A stretch of DNA of 56,561 nucleotides from Clostridium sp. AM22-11AC (GCF_003473545.1 NZ_QUCM01000002.1:1-56561), one strand, 5' to 3'; shown: positions 6,437 through 15,658, counted from the first letter of the stretch. Translations and numbers: made by a program. Notes: generated from the sequence alone by a model not told the origin.

Positions 6437-8092
6437 ATGAAGGAGAGATTAGTTGCAATATATGCACGAGTGTCTACTGAGCATGAAGCACAAATATCAG
6501 CTTTGGAAAACCAAGTGCAGTATTACGATAATTTATTCCAATATCATCCTGAATGGAAATTATACAAGAGATACATTGATGAAGGTATTACTGGAACATC
6601 CGTTAATAAAAGACAGAGTTTCCTCGAAATGATGGAAGATGCTAAAAATGGAGCATTTGATCTCATTGTTACCAGAGAGGTTTCTCGTTTTGCCAGAAAT
6701 ACTGTTGATACGTTACAACAGACAAGAACGTTGAAAAAATATGGTGTAGAAGTATATTTTACTGAAGACAATATTTGGACAATGAATGATGAGGATGGCG
6801 AGCTTCGATTGACTATTATGGCAACACTTGCTCAGAACGAGAGTAAAAAAACATCAGTTCGAGTAAAGGCGGGGCAGAAGATTTCCTTCCAAAATGGTGT
6901 TATATATGGAAATGGAAATATTTTGGGGTATGATAAAGTAGGAAAAGATTTTATCATTAACGAAGAGCAAGCCAAAACTGTTCGCATGATTTATGATATG
7001 TATTTAGATGGTATGGGAATGCGAAAAATTCAATTCGCACTCGAAGCGGCAGGGAGAAAGACTTCAACTGGATTGACACATTGGTATTCATCTTATATAA
7101 GTAGGATATTGAATAATCCATTTTATTGTGGAATTATATTATATAGGAAAGAATACGTTCCGGATTATCTGGAGCAAAAGAAGGTTAAGAATTGGGGAGA
7201 AGTAGAGCAAATTGCAGTAGAAGGTTCACATGAGCCTATTGTTACTAAAGAAGAATTTGAAAAAGTAAGAAAAATGCTTGATTCTAAATCATTTTCTGTT
7301 AATAATAGAGGACGCAGGGGAAAGCATAAAGCCAATGATGTTTGGTGCAGAAAGTTGAAATGCTATTGTGGAGCATCTATGAATAGGCGGGTTTGGCGCA
7401 GAGTAAATGGCATTCCACAGTATTGTTATCAATGCTATTCACAGGTGAGAACTGGAAGTATTGCCACTCGAAAAAAGAAAGGACTTGATTTAGAAGGTAT
7501 CTGTGATACACCGATGGTTCCGGGATGGAAATTGGGGGCAATGGCAGATATAATCTTTCAGAAGTTTTGGCAAGACAGAAATGGAATTATAGAAATCGCA
7601 AATGAAATGCTGGAAGAACACTTTAAAGATGATAGGGATATTGATTTTCAAAGTGAGATAGAAGAAACGCAGCGAAAGATTGCGATTATAGATAAGAAAT
7701 TCGATAATCTGGTTGATATGAGAATGGCAGGGGAAATCGACAAAGCAAAATTCGACGAGAAGAAAAAGAGCTTGTTTGAGGAAAAAGAAAAGTGGCAGAA
7801 AATGCTACAGTCATATCAGATAGACGAAGAAGTTTCGGATGAAGAATATGATCAACGCTTACAGGTATTAAAGTATGGGTTGGAACAGAATTTTAATTTC
7901 TCAACACATAGCATACCTGAAGAAGTGATAGATGCTTTTGTAAAGGAAATAATCGTATATCCAGACTGTTTTGTATGGAAATTGAATATAGTCGATGATG
8001 ACTTGAAATTACAGGTCGAGGGTCGAAAAAATGATCCAACAGTTAGCCTGATCGAGAGTCCTACAACTGGCAATGGCAGCACAGGCAGCTAA
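6437..8092 (+). CDS. Large serine recombinase (TndX/TnpX type)
   Basis: This 551-residue site-specific recombinase would excise and integrate the element. The resolvase domain (about 1-145) has the catalytic serine in YARVS (Ser13) and the arginines in TREVSRFARN. A Recombinase domain follows (GNILGYDKVGKDFIINEEQA onward, including NNPFYCGII), then a zinc ribbon (CYCGAS, YCYQCYSQ) and a coiled coil (about 400-465). AGAGGAG precedes ATG 6437. Its last codons run into the stub of an ECF S-component gene, the place where such recombinases normally lie next to the attachment site. The last 10 or so codons may be supplied by target DNA. Confidence 0.93.
   Translation: MKERLVAIYARVSTEHEAQISALENQVQYYDNLFQYHPEWKLYKRYIDEGITGTSVNKRQSFLEMMEDAKNGAFDLIVTREVSRFARNTVDTLQQTRTLKKYGVEVYFTEDNIWTMNDEDGELRLTIMATLAQNESKKTSVRVKAGQKISFQNGVIYGNGNILGYDKVGKDFIINEEQAKTVRMIYDMYLDGMGMRKIQFALEAAGRKTSTGLTHWYSSYISRILNNPFYCGIILYRKEYVPDYLEQKKVKNWGEVEQIAVEGSHEPIVTKEEFEKVRKMLDSKSFSVNNRGRRGKHKANDVWCRKLKCYCGASMNRRVWRRVNGIPQYCYQCYSQVRTGSIATRKKKGLDLEGICDTPMVPGWKLGAMADIIFQKFWQDRNGIIEIANEMLEEHFKDDRDIDFQSEIEETQRKIAIIDKKFDNLVDMRMAGEIDKAKFDEKKKSLFEEKEKWQKMLQSYQIDEEVSDEEYDQRLQVLKYGLEQNFNFSTHSIPEEVIDAFVKEIIVYPDCFVWKLNIVDDDLKLQVEGRKNDPTVSLIESPTTGNGSTGS
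8049..8072. other. Probable right attachment junction of the element
   Basis: To the right of about 8052, a frame offset from the recombinase reads as the C-terminal end of an ECF S component; an in-frame stop (8049-8051) closes it to the left. The crossover must therefore lie near here, inside the recombinase's last codons. Large serine recombinases use a crossover of only two bases, so the exact point cannot be seen. Confidence 0.5.
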
Positions 8093-8249
8093 TATGCCGG
8101 TATTCTTAGGTTCTTTATTAGATGAGGTCGTAGTGGATGTACCGGACAAGCTGATCACGCTGATCATGGTATTCTTTATCTTAAAGGGTCTTCCAAATAA
8201 ACTGACTACTCTGTATGAGGTAAATTCTGAGATTGAGACTCTGGAATGA
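8052..8249 (+). pseudogene. 3' stub of an ECF-transporter S-component gene
   Basis: The frame reads MAAQAANMPVFLGSLLDEVV, then DVPDKLITLIMVFFILKGLP, and ends LYEVNSEIETLE before TGA at 8249. This looks like the last membrane helix and tail of a substrate-binding S component. It lies 25 bases before ecfT, the natural place for that gene in an S-T-A operon. It has no start, and its 5' part is absent from the window, consistent with disruption by the element to its left. The substrate cannot be inferred from the remnant. Confidence 0.65.
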
Positions 8250-8274
8250 TCAAGAAAAGGAAATATAACAGAAC

Positions 8275-9048
8275 ATGAAAAGTATTAGCCTTTTTGTAGA
8301 TAACGGGACTTACCTGACCAAGGTGCATCCCTTCACCAAATTGATGTACATAGCCGCCGCCATCAGTATTCCGCTGATTTCCGGGCGGCTGTGGATGTTT
8401 GGCGTGTTTATTGCGGTCAGCCTTCTTGTGCTGGCCAGTGGCAAAATTTTAAAAAAGACCCTTCCGCTGATTGCTTTTTCCTTTACGATCTTGCTGACCA
8501 TTTTTCTGATCCATGGATTGTTCAACCAGAAAAACGTCAATGTGCTGTTTCAGGTCGTCGGATTGAAATTTTACCGGGAAGGCATATTTTATGCTCTTCA
8601 TATTGGTCTGAATATCCTAAATATGCTGTTGTCTTTTGCAGTATTTGTGCTTTCCACAAAGCCCTCTGAATTTGTTGATGAGCTGGAAAAACGGGGATTT
8701 TCCCCACGGTTCGGCTACATTGTGACCTCAGTATTCCAGATCATCCCGCAGATGATGGGAACGATGAATACTATCATGGATGCCCAGCGCAGCCGCGGAC
8801 TGGAGACAGAAGGAAATTTGAGAACCCGCGGGAAGGCATTTCTGCCCCTGATCTCCCCTGTGGTCATGAGTTCCCTGATCAATACCAGAGAGCGTGCCAT
8901 TGCCCTGGAGGTGCGTGGTTTTGGCGCAGGAAAGAAAAAAACCTGGCTGACAGAGCGGACACGCCATAAAGGAGACCGTGAGATCACTATCTTTTTAGGT
9001 GTCTGCATTTTGGCGGCTGTGGTATGGAGGATTGTAGGATGTCTGTGA
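8275..9048 (+). CDS. ecfT: ECF transporter transmembrane T component
   Basis: This 257-residue CbiQ/EcfT-family protein has about five membrane helices and the two cytoplasmic coupling motifs with Ala-Arg-Gly-like cores: AQRSRGLE near 175 and ALEVRGFGA near 210. It couples ATP hydrolysis to the S component for vitamin or cofactor uptake. The ATPase gene overlaps its 3' end by 10 bases. Its S-component partner, just upstream, appears truncated by a mobile element, so function may depend on another S protein or on element excision. Confidence 0.9.
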   Translation: MKSISLFVDNGTYLTKVHPFTKLMYIAAAISIPLISGRLWMFGVFIAVSLLVLASGKILKKTLPLIAFSFTILLTIFLIHGLFNQKNVNVLFQVVGLKFYREGIFYALHIGLNILNMLLSFAVFVLSTKPSEFVDELEKRGFSPRFGYIVTSVFQIIPQMMGTMNTIMDAQRSRGLETEGNLRTRGKAFLPLISPVVMSSLINTRERAIALEVRGFGAGKKKTWLTERTRHKGDREITIFLGVCILAAVVWRIVGCL

Positions 9049-10853
9049 TAACCGTTGAAAATTTGCGATACCGTTATCCCCACACGAAGGAACTGGCGTT
9101 GGATGGACTGGACTTTTCGGTGGAAAAGGGAGAGTTTATTGGCATCATCGGGGAAAACGGAGCTGGAAAGAGTACGTTAAGTCAGGCCATTATGGGGCTG
9201 GTGCCGCAGTTTTATAAAGGAGCTTACGGCGGAATGGTCACGGTAGATGGCATTGAGGCAGGCAAGACTCCGGTGGCACAGCTGTGCGGCCATGTGGGAC
9301 TGGTATTCCAGAACCCCTTTAACCAGCTTTCCGGCGCAAAGGATAACGTATACGAGGAAGTGGCATTTGGCATGCAGAATCTGGGTGTGCCGGCAGAAGA
9401 AATGAAAAAACGGGTAGAGGAAGCCTTAAAGCTTCTGGATATCTGGCAGTACCGGGATCGCAATCCATTTGATCTGTCAGGCGGCCAGATGCAGCGCGTG
9501 GCTATTGCCAGTGTGCTGGTTATGCGGCCAGATGTGATGATCCTGGATGAGCCTACTTCTCAGCTGGATCCAGAGGGAAGTGACGAGGTATTTAGGGCAG
9601 TGGAAACCCTGACCGGCTCTGGTATCACCATTCTGATGATCGAGCAGAAGATTGAGAAGCTGGCGGCCTACTGTGACCGTATTCTGCTTCTGCACAAAGG
9701 AAAGCAGATTGCATTCGATACGCCGCAGAAGGTATTTTCTATGCCGGATTTAAACGATTATGGGATCCAGGCGCCGGCATTTACCCGCATTTGTAAAGCA
9801 GAACAGGTGACTCTGGCAGATGGAACGTATCCGGTGACAGTGAAAGAGGCGGCTGAAGTGCTGAGAGAGAAGCGGCTAGGTGTATATGAGCATGCGAATG
9901 CGGAAGCAGGTGTGCAAAAAGCAGTGGGAGCGAGTGCGGCAGGCACCGGACAGGTACAGGCAAAGAACGCTGAAACAGGCGCAAGGTCCGGGCAGTCTGG
10001 GACTTGCAGGAAGGCTGAAAACGTTGCTTCTGTGGATAAGCAGTTCCGGATTGAAAAACTGGATTTCTCTTATCTGGCAGATATTCCGGTTTTAGAGGAT
10101 CTGAACATGAAGCTGGATCAGCGTCCTACCGCCATCATCGGCCAGAATGGAGCAGGAAAGACCACGCTGGTCAAACTTTTAAAGGGTTTGTTAAAACCGG
10201 TTTCAGGTTCCATTTATTTCCACGGTGAGGACATTTCAGGCAAGACAGTGGCTATGCTGGCAGGAAGTGTAGGTTATGTATTCCAGAATCCGGATGACCA
10301 GATCTTCAAGTACAATGTTATGGATGAGGTCCTGTTCGGCCCGTTAAATATCGGCATGGATCCGGAACAGGCGAAGAAAGAGGCAGCCTGGGCGTTGGAA
10401 CTGACAGGACTGTCTGGCAAGGAGAAAGAAAATCCCTATGATCTGGAACTTTATGAGCGGAAGATGACAGCCATTGCCTCAGTACTTGCTATGGACACCG
10501 ATGTACTGATCCTGGATGAGCCGACAATTGCCCAGGACTGGAAAGGGCGGCAGATCATTGGCAGCATTATCCGCAGCCTTTCTGGGCGGGGCAAGCTGGT
10601 CATAGCTATTCTTCACGATATGGACTTTGTGGCAGAGAATTTTGAACGGGTTATCATCATGGCCCATGGTCAGGTGCTGGCAGATGGAACTGCAAAAGAA
10701 GTATTTGCCCAGGAAGAAGTGCTGAAGAAGGCACGCCTGCAGAAGCCATATGTGATGCAGCTTAGCGAGGCACTTGGATATGAGAAGAGCTATCTGACGG
10801 TGGAGGAACTTCTGAAAGATCGGATGTCTTTGTGTGCTGCAATTAAGCTTTGA
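9039..10853 (+). CDS. ECF transporter fused double ATPase (EcfA1-EcfA2)
   Basis: This 604-residue protein has two ABC ATPase domains in one chain. Domain 1 has Walker A GENGAGKST (about 37-45), signature LSGGQMQR and Walker B VMILDEPTSQLD. An Ala/Gly/Gln-rich linker (about 275-330) follows. Domain 2 has Walker A GQNGAGKTT and Walker B VLILDEPTIAQD, but a non-canonical signature, YDLELYERKMTAIA, instead of LSGGQ. ATG 9039 is chosen because GGAGG lies 8 bases upstream, inside the end of ecfT. It energises the T component. Two terminators follow. Confidence 0.9.
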   Translation: MSVITVENLRYRYPHTKELALDGLDFSVEKGEFIGIIGENGAGKSTLSQAIMGLVPQFYKGAYGGMVTVDGIEAGKTPVAQLCGHVGLVFQNPFNQLSGAKDNVYEEVAFGMQNLGVPAEEMKKRVEEALKLLDIWQYRDRNPFDLSGGQMQRVAIASVLVMRPDVMILDEPTSQLDPEGSDEVFRAVETLTGSGITILMIEQKIEKLAAYCDRILLLHKGKQIAFDTPQKVFSMPDLNDYGIQAPAFTRICKAEQVTLADGTYPVTVKEAAEVLREKRLGVYEHANAEAGVQKAVGASAAGTGQVQAKNAETGARSGQSGTCRKAENVASVDKQFRIEKLDFSYLADIPVLEDLNMKLDQRPTAIIGQNGAGKTTLVKLLKGLLKPVSGSIYFHGEDISGKTVAMLAGSVGYVFQNPDDQIFKYNVMDEVLFGPLNIGMDPEQAKKEAAWALELTGLSGKEKENPYDLELYERKMTAIASVLAMDTDVLILDEPTIAQDWKGRQIIGSIIRSLSGRGKLVIAILHDMDFVAENFERVIIMAHGQVLADGTAKEVFAQEEVLKKARLQKPYVMQLSEALGYEKSYLTVEELLKDRMSLCAAIKL

Positions 10854-10866
10854 AAAAAATTCCATT

Positions 10867-10901
10867 ACAAAAACTCCTGCCTAAAGCAGGGGTTTTTGTA
10901 T
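10867..10901 (+). terminator. Terminator of the ECF operon
   Basis: ACAAAAACTCCTGC (10867-10880) pairs with GCAGGGGTTTTTGT (10886-10899), giving a strong stem with its own T run, 13 bases after the ATPase stop. Confidence 0.85.
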
Positions 10902-10962
10902 TTGGACATAGAAAAACAGCGAATAAACAAAATGTTACCCACTGCAAAAGGAATTCTTAATT

Positions 10963-10995
10963 AAAAAGACAGGCTCGCAGGGGGCCTGTCTTTTT
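10963..10995. terminator. Bidirectional terminator
   Basis: AAAAAGACAGGC (10963-10974) pairs perfectly with GCCTGTCTTTTT (10984-10995). It serves the convergent kinase gene on the minus strand and backs up the ECF terminator. Confidence 0.8.
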
Positions 10996-11053
10996 CTGAC
11001 CGTAAGTTTGCAGTCCGCTGATCGGCGGTCCTGCCTAAATGTGTAAATAGATT

Positions 11054-11803
11054 TTACTGATACTCAAATACATTGATCCAGCTCTCTAACAGATCTTTCT
11101 CTTCCGGACGCTTATAAGCCAGCTGTGCGGCTGCTACGATTGGAAGCCAGCCCTGTACATAGCGTTTTTCTGTACCTGTCTTTTCACAGAACAGATCCAT
11201 GTACAGTTCTGCTTTCTTTTTGTCCTTTAAGCTGAGCAGAAGATAGGTTCTGGCCACGTCGGCACTTGCATTACCCTGGGAAGCATGTACCCAGTCAATG
11301 ACATAGAGCTTTCCGTCATCACCAACAATGATGTTGGATGGATTGAAATCGCCGTGGCAGAGTTTGGTGTGTTTTGGCATTCCGTCCAGTCTGGTCAAAA
11401 GCTCATAGCGTGTGCTTTCATCCAGCTGTTCCACGGATTTTAAGGAACGGATGGTCTTTTCTTTCAGTTTGTTGAGCAGTGGGCAAGCCTGGCTGTGGAT
11501 CAACAGCTGCAGATCTACCATCTGGGACATGTACTCGTCCAGCTTGTCCGGATTTTCATCCATCAGCTGTTCTAAGGTCTTACCTGGTACATATTCCTTG
11601 ATAATAGACCATTTTCCATCAGTTACCGTTACCCCCAAAATCTTTGGAACATTGAGCGCTTCAATGGTCTCCACTCTTGCATTACATAATGCTTCGTTTA
11701 AAACCTCAGCTTTCGGAAATCCTTCGCAGAATTCCTTAATGGCAGTATCTCCGTCACGGTAGACGGTCTTTTTTGCACTACTGAAAATCATTTCTTTTGC
11801 CAT
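11054..11803 (-). CDS. Aminoglycoside phosphotransferase-fold kinase, substrate unknown
   Basis: This 249-residue protein of the APH/choline-kinase superfamily shows the catalytic loop HGDFNPSNII and the metal-binding VIDWVHAS after it. The N-terminal lobe has an AIKEF lysine and IIKEYVPGKTLEQLM, the usual hinge. These enzymes phosphorylate small molecules such as sugars, choline or drugs; the specificity is not readable here. Start 11803 lies 9 bases after AAGGAG; ATG 11809 is also possible. Lying before a glycogen branching gene might hint at sugar metabolism, but more than 200 bases with hairpins separate them. Confidence 0.8.
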   Translation of the reverse strand: MAKEMIFSSAKKTVYRDGDTAIKEFCEGFPKAEVLNEALCNARVETIEALNVPKILGVTVTDGKWSIIKEYVPGKTLEQLMDENPDKLDEYMSQMVDLQLLIHSQACPLLNKLKEKTIRSLKSVEQLDESTRYELLTRLDGMPKHTKLCHGDFNPSNIIVGDDGKLYVIDWVHASQGNASADVARTYLLLSLKDKKKAELYMDLFCEKTGTEKRYVQGWLPIVAAAQLAYKRPEEKDLLESWINVFEYQ

Positions 11804-11906
11804 AATCATACTCTCCTTCCACACATTATATACGGTACTGCTGCGGTGTGAACTGCCGCATCGATTATTATTTTACTACAGGTGTGGTTAAAAGTACAGC
11901 AGAAAT

Positions 11907-11978
11907 TGATAAAAAATTAACGAAATTTATTTTTTATCAGGAACTGGAAAAGTGGGTGGACGCGCCGGGGGGCGCGTC
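11907..11978. repeat. Two hairpins between glgB and the kinase gene
   Basis: TGATAAAAAA (11907-11916) pairs with TTTTTTATCA (11930-11939). GACGCGCC-GGGG-GGCGCGTC (11959-11978) is a GC-rich hairpin. A weaker terminator-like stem with GATCC/GGATC and AACC/GGTT lies at about 11998-12032, where glgB transcription would end. Confidence 0.5.
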
Positions 11979-12038
11979 TCAGGTACACAAACTGTGAAAA
12001 CCGGATCCGGATAAAATCTGGATCAAGGTTTATGGCGA

Positions 12039-14048
12039 TCAGAAACGGAAAATCGCCGTTCCATATCCTCCTAACGGATAAGAAATAGAATATGGCTGTC
12101 CGTCACATTCACTCTTTACGGATGTATAAGTAGGGCACTGGCTGGGCTTATAAGCACCGTGAACATTATCCAGAAGGAGTGACAGCTTGCACCGTTTCGG
12201 TACACCTACACGGTAATCCGGGCGATCCACTGGTGTGAAGTTTACTACAAACAGCAGGTTTTTCTTTCCTGTCTCATCCTTGCGGATAAAGCTGAAAATG
12301 CTGCGGTCCCCGTCATTTGCATTGATCCACTGGAAGCCGTTCCAGTCGTTGTCAAGCTGGTACAGACAAGGATATTTCTTATAAATATGAAGAAGATCAC
12401 GGACATATTCCTGAAGCTTTTTATGGCTTTCTTCTTCAGCTAAATACCAGTCAAGGCTGACTTTTTCATCCCATTCATGCCACTGGCCGAAGTCCTGTCC
12501 CATAAATAAAAGCTTCTTTCCGGGATGACCTAACATAAAGGTATAACCGGCCTTTAAGTTGGAGAACTTGTCCTCTCCAAGCCCAGGCATCTTATTGATC
12601 ATGGAACACTTCAGATGTACTACTTCATCATGGGAGAGTACTAAAATATAATTTTCACTGGTAAAATAGGTCAGGCTGAAGGTCATGCGGTTGTGGTTGT
12701 ATTTGCGGAAATACGGGTCCAATTTCATGTATTCCAGGAAATCATGCATCCAGCCCATGTTCCATTTAAAGGTAAAGCCAAGTCCGTCATTTTCCGGGTG
12801 GTCGGTGACTTTCGGCCATGCAGTAGACTCTTCTGCGATCATGGCAACACCGTGGTTGCGGCCCTGGACAACGGTATTTAAGTGTTTGAAGAATTCAATG
12901 GCTTCCAAGTTCTGGTTTCCGCCGTTTTTATTTGGCACCCACTGGCCCGGTTCCCGGCCGTAGTCCAGATACAGCATAGAAGCAACAGCGTCTACACGCA
13001 GGCCGTCTACATGGTATTCTTCTACCCAGTAGAGAGCGTTGCTGATAAGGAAGTCTTTTACTTCATTTTTGCCGTAATCAAAGACTTTTGTGCCCCAGTC
13101 CGGGTGCTCGCCTTTGCGTGGATCCTCGTATTCAAAAAGAGGATGTCCGTCAAAATCAGCCAGTCCATGGGCATCTTTCGGGAAATGGGCCGGAACCCAG
13201 TCAAGGATAACGCCGATGCCATTTTTATGTAAATAATTTACAAAATACATGAAGTCTTTTGGACTTCCGTAACGGGATGTAGGGGCAAAATAACCGGTCA
13301 CCTGATATCCCCAGGAGCCGTCATATGGATGCTCCGCAATACCCATAAGTTCTACATGGGTATAGCCCATTTCTTTTACATAGGCAGCCAGCTCATGAGC
13401 CGCTTCCACATAGGTATAATATCCGTCTTTTTCTTCCCGGTCTTTCTTCTTCCAGGAACCTAAGTGGACTTCATAAATGCTGATGGGCTGTTTGGTCATA
13501 TCTGCCTGGGAACGCTTTGAGATCCAGTCACTGTCATTCCAGGAAAATCCGCTGATATCTGCGGTAACGGAAGCAGTACCCGGACGGTATTCTGCGCTGA
13601 AGGCAAATGGATCAGCTTTGTAAAGGATCTTTCCTGTATCGGTGGTAATGGCGAATTTATAAAGCTCTCCTACCTGCATACCTGCATTAAAATACTCCCA
13701 GATACTGGATTGTCCTACTTTGGTCATAGGATTGGCTTCCGGGTTCCAGCCGTTGAAATCGCCTACCAGGTGGACTGCCTGTGCATGTGGTGCCCATACG
13801 CCAAAATAAATGCCCTTTTTGCCTTTATAGGTCATAGGATGAGCGCCCAGCTTTTTATAGATCTCGTAGTGAGTACCTGCGCCGAATAAATAGCAGTCCA
13901 GGTCGGAGATCAGGCCGGTGTTGGCGGAAGCTTTTTTAGAAGGTGTGCTTTTTGCTGCAGTTTTTGTTCCAGCGCTTCTTCTGGTGGTTTTATGAGCTGC
14001 GGTAGTTGTATTTTTCTTTGTCTGGCCTGCCTGCTTTCTCATTGTCAT
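12039..14048 (-). CDS. glgB: 1,4-alpha-glucan branching enzyme
   Basis: This 669-residue GH13 enzyme introduces alpha-1,6 branches into glycogen. It has an N-terminal CBM48-like domain (KGIYFGVWAPHAQAVHLVGD) and then the amylase barrel with DWVPAHF, catalytic Asp in GLRVDAVASM, Glu in MIAEES and Asp in LVLSHDE. Before these lies an unusual basic tail of about 45 residues rich in Lys, Thr, Ala and Arg. ATG 14048 is one base after the stop of the amylase gene, so both form one unit. No other glg genes are nearby. Confidence 0.93.
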   Translation of the reverse strand: MTMRKQAGQTKKNTTTAAHKTTRRSAGTKTAAKSTPSKKASANTGLISDLDCYLFGAGTHYEIYKKLGAHPMTYKGKKGIYFGVWAPHAQAVHLVGDFNGWNPEANPMTKVGQSSIWEYFNAGMQVGELYKFAITTDTGKILYKADPFAFSAEYRPGTASVTADISGFSWNDSDWISKRSQADMTKQPISIYEVHLGSWKKKDREEKDGYYTYVEAAHELAAYVKEMGYTHVELMGIAEHPYDGSWGYQVTGYFAPTSRYGSPKDFMYFVNYLHKNGIGVILDWVPAHFPKDAHGLADFDGHPLFEYEDPRKGEHPDWGTKVFDYGKNEVKDFLISNALYWVEEYHVDGLRVDAVASMLYLDYGREPGQWVPNKNGGNQNLEAIEFFKHLNTVVQGRNHGVAMIAEESTAWPKVTDHPENDGLGFTFKWNMGWMHDFLEYMKLDPYFRKYNHNRMTFSLTYFTSENYILVLSHDEVVHLKCSMINKMPGLGEDKFSNLKAGYTFMLGHPGKKLLFMGQDFGQWHEWDEKVSLDWYLAEEESHKKLQEYVRDLLHIYKKYPCLYQLDNDWNGFQWINANDGDRSIFSFIRKDETGKKNLLFVVNFTPVDRPDYRVGVPKRCKLSLLLDNVHGAYKPSQCPTYTSVKSECDGQPYSISYPLGGYGTAIFRF

Positions 14049-14049
14049 A

Positions 14050-15408
14050 TTAATTTTCCCCCTTAATTTTAAGGACAGCACCCCAGTTGCCCTTTAATTT
14101 AATTTCCAGTCTGCCGTTTTGTACAGGCAGAACGTTATTTTCACAGGTTTCATTATCGCTGTTTAAAAGATCCACTGCTGTCTGTGCCTGGATCGGAACC
14201 GGGATGTTTAATGTGGCTTCATTGTCATCATTATTTAAAGCAGTGATGATCAGGCTGTTATTTCCCCATCTTGCGTAGGCATACTGCCTGTTGGTAAGAA
14301 GCAGTTCCTGGTATTTTCCTGTGTGCAGTTCTTCATTTTCTTCATGGATCTTTCCAAGTCTGGAAATGAAATCGGTAAGCTCGCAGTTTAATTCCGGTAT
14401 TTTTTCAGCCGGAATGCAGGGACGCAGGTCATCATCACAGGTAGAAGTACGTTTTCCTTCGGTGCCCCATTCACCGCCGTAGTAAATAGACGGAATTCCC
14501 GGAAGAGTCATTAAACAGGTGTATACAGGATACAGATGCTCTTTTACCTTTAATTTGCTGGCAATGCGGTCTTCGTCGTGGTTGTCAAGGAAGGTATAAA
14601 GCTGTCTTCCAATGGCTTCCAGACGGCGGACATTATGTGCGATCTCAAAGAAGTTGTGGTCATTAAAGCCGGAGTAAATGCTCTTGTGCAGCTCGTAGTT
14701 CGTAACAGAATGGAGCATTTCCGGGTTCACCCAGCGGCTGTAATCACCGTGGATGACTTCACCCATAAGCCAGAAATCCGGTTTCATGGAAGCGGTCTTT
14801 GCACGCATTTCCTTCATGAAATTAAAGTCCAGGATATTGGCGCAGTCTAAGCGGATGCCGTCAATGTCAAATTCGTCCACCCAGAAACGGATCACATCAA
14901 AAAGATAATCTTTTACCTGCTGGTTATAAAGATTTAAACAAGGCAGTTCAAAATGTCCCTGCCATGCTTCATAGCCAAATGGATCCCCTAAAGGACTCTG
15001 CCAGCCGAAATTTACCCCTTTGTACCAGTCTTTGTAAGGGGAGTCCCATTTCTTTTCCTGGATATCTTTAAAAGCGAAAAACTCACGGCCTGTGTGGTTG
15101 AAAACACCGTCAACTACCACTTTAATGCCATTTTCATGGCAAAGCTTTGTAAATTCGCGGAAATCATCGTTAGTTCCAAGCCTACGGTCAACCAGTTTGT
15201 AATCTCTGGTGTCATATCCATGACTGGATGATTCAAAAAGAGGACCTATGTAGATGGCATTGCAGCCTAAAGAACGGATATGTGGGATCCACTGATCCAG
15301 TTCTTTAAACCGGTCTGTCACCTCTGTCTGCACGTTTATCTTTGGAGCTCCGGTTATCCCCAAAGGATACATATGATAAAAGATAGCTTGTTCATACCAG
15401 GTACTCAT
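14050..15408 (-). CDS. GH13 alpha-amylase family glycosidase, cytoplasmic
   Basis: This 452-residue enzyme has the GH13 signatures: VVVDGVFNHTG (region I), GIRLDCANIL with the nucleophile Asp (II), WLMGEVIHG with the acid Glu (III) and FLDNHDEDR (IV). No signal peptide is present, so it acts inside the cell, probably on glycogen- or maltodextrin-derived glucans. It is directly upstream of glgB with a 1-base gap, suggesting joint glycogen remodelling. The exact specificity (alpha-amylase, maltogenic or other) is not resolvable by eye. Confidence 0.88.
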   Translation of the reverse strand: MSTWYEQAIFYHMYPLGITGAPKINVQTEVTDRFKELDQWIPHIRSLGCNAIYIGPLFESSSHGYDTRDYKLVDRRLGTNDDFREFTKLCHENGIKVVVDGVFNHTGREFFAFKDIQEKKWDSPYKDWYKGVNFGWQSPLGDPFGYEAWQGHFELPCLNLYNQQVKDYLFDVIRFWVDEFDIDGIRLDCANILDFNFMKEMRAKTASMKPDFWLMGEVIHGDYSRWVNPEMLHSVTNYELHKSIYSGFNDHNFFEIAHNVRRLEAIGRQLYTFLDNHDEDRIASKLKVKEHLYPVYTCLMTLPGIPSIYYGGEWGTEGKRTSTCDDDLRPCIPAEKIPELNCELTDFISRLGKIHEENEELHTGKYQELLLTNRQYAYARWGNNSLIITALNNDDNEATLNIPVPIQAQTAVDLLNSDNETCENNVLPVQNGRLEIKLKGNWGAVLKIKGEN

Positions 15409-15412
15409 GTTG

Positions 15413-15658
15413 TCAGTCCTCCATGTTTTTGAATTTTCTCAGTAAAAACTGATAGCGCAGCTGCGCGGCATTCCATTCGTAAATATAGCAGTCGATCAGC
15501 GACGGCTCTGTGGCCTGCTCAAAATGGTTCTGGGCTGTTTCCAGGGCCCAGAGGGTGCGCTCAATATCATCCCACAGTTTCCGTCTTGTAAAAACCAGAT
15601 CCTGGTTTACAGGTGCTGCGGCTGCAGCTTCGCGAATGGCTTTTAAAAATCCCGGCAT
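15413..15658 (-). CDS. DUF2508 (YaaL-like) small protein
   Basis: This 81-residue protein includes LETAQNHFEQATEPSLIDCY, then IYEWNAAQLRYQFLLRKFK, a pattern I associate with the DUF2508/YaaL family of Firmicutes. It is helical, with no membrane segment. The function is unknown. GGGAG precedes the start at a 10-base spacing. It ends 4 bases before the amylase start and is probably the first gene of the glycogen-related unit. Confidence 0.7.
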   Translation of the reverse strand: MPGFLKAIREAAAAAPVNQDLVFTRRKLWDDIERTLWALETAQNHFEQATEPSLIDCYIYEWNAAQLRYQFLLRKFKNMED

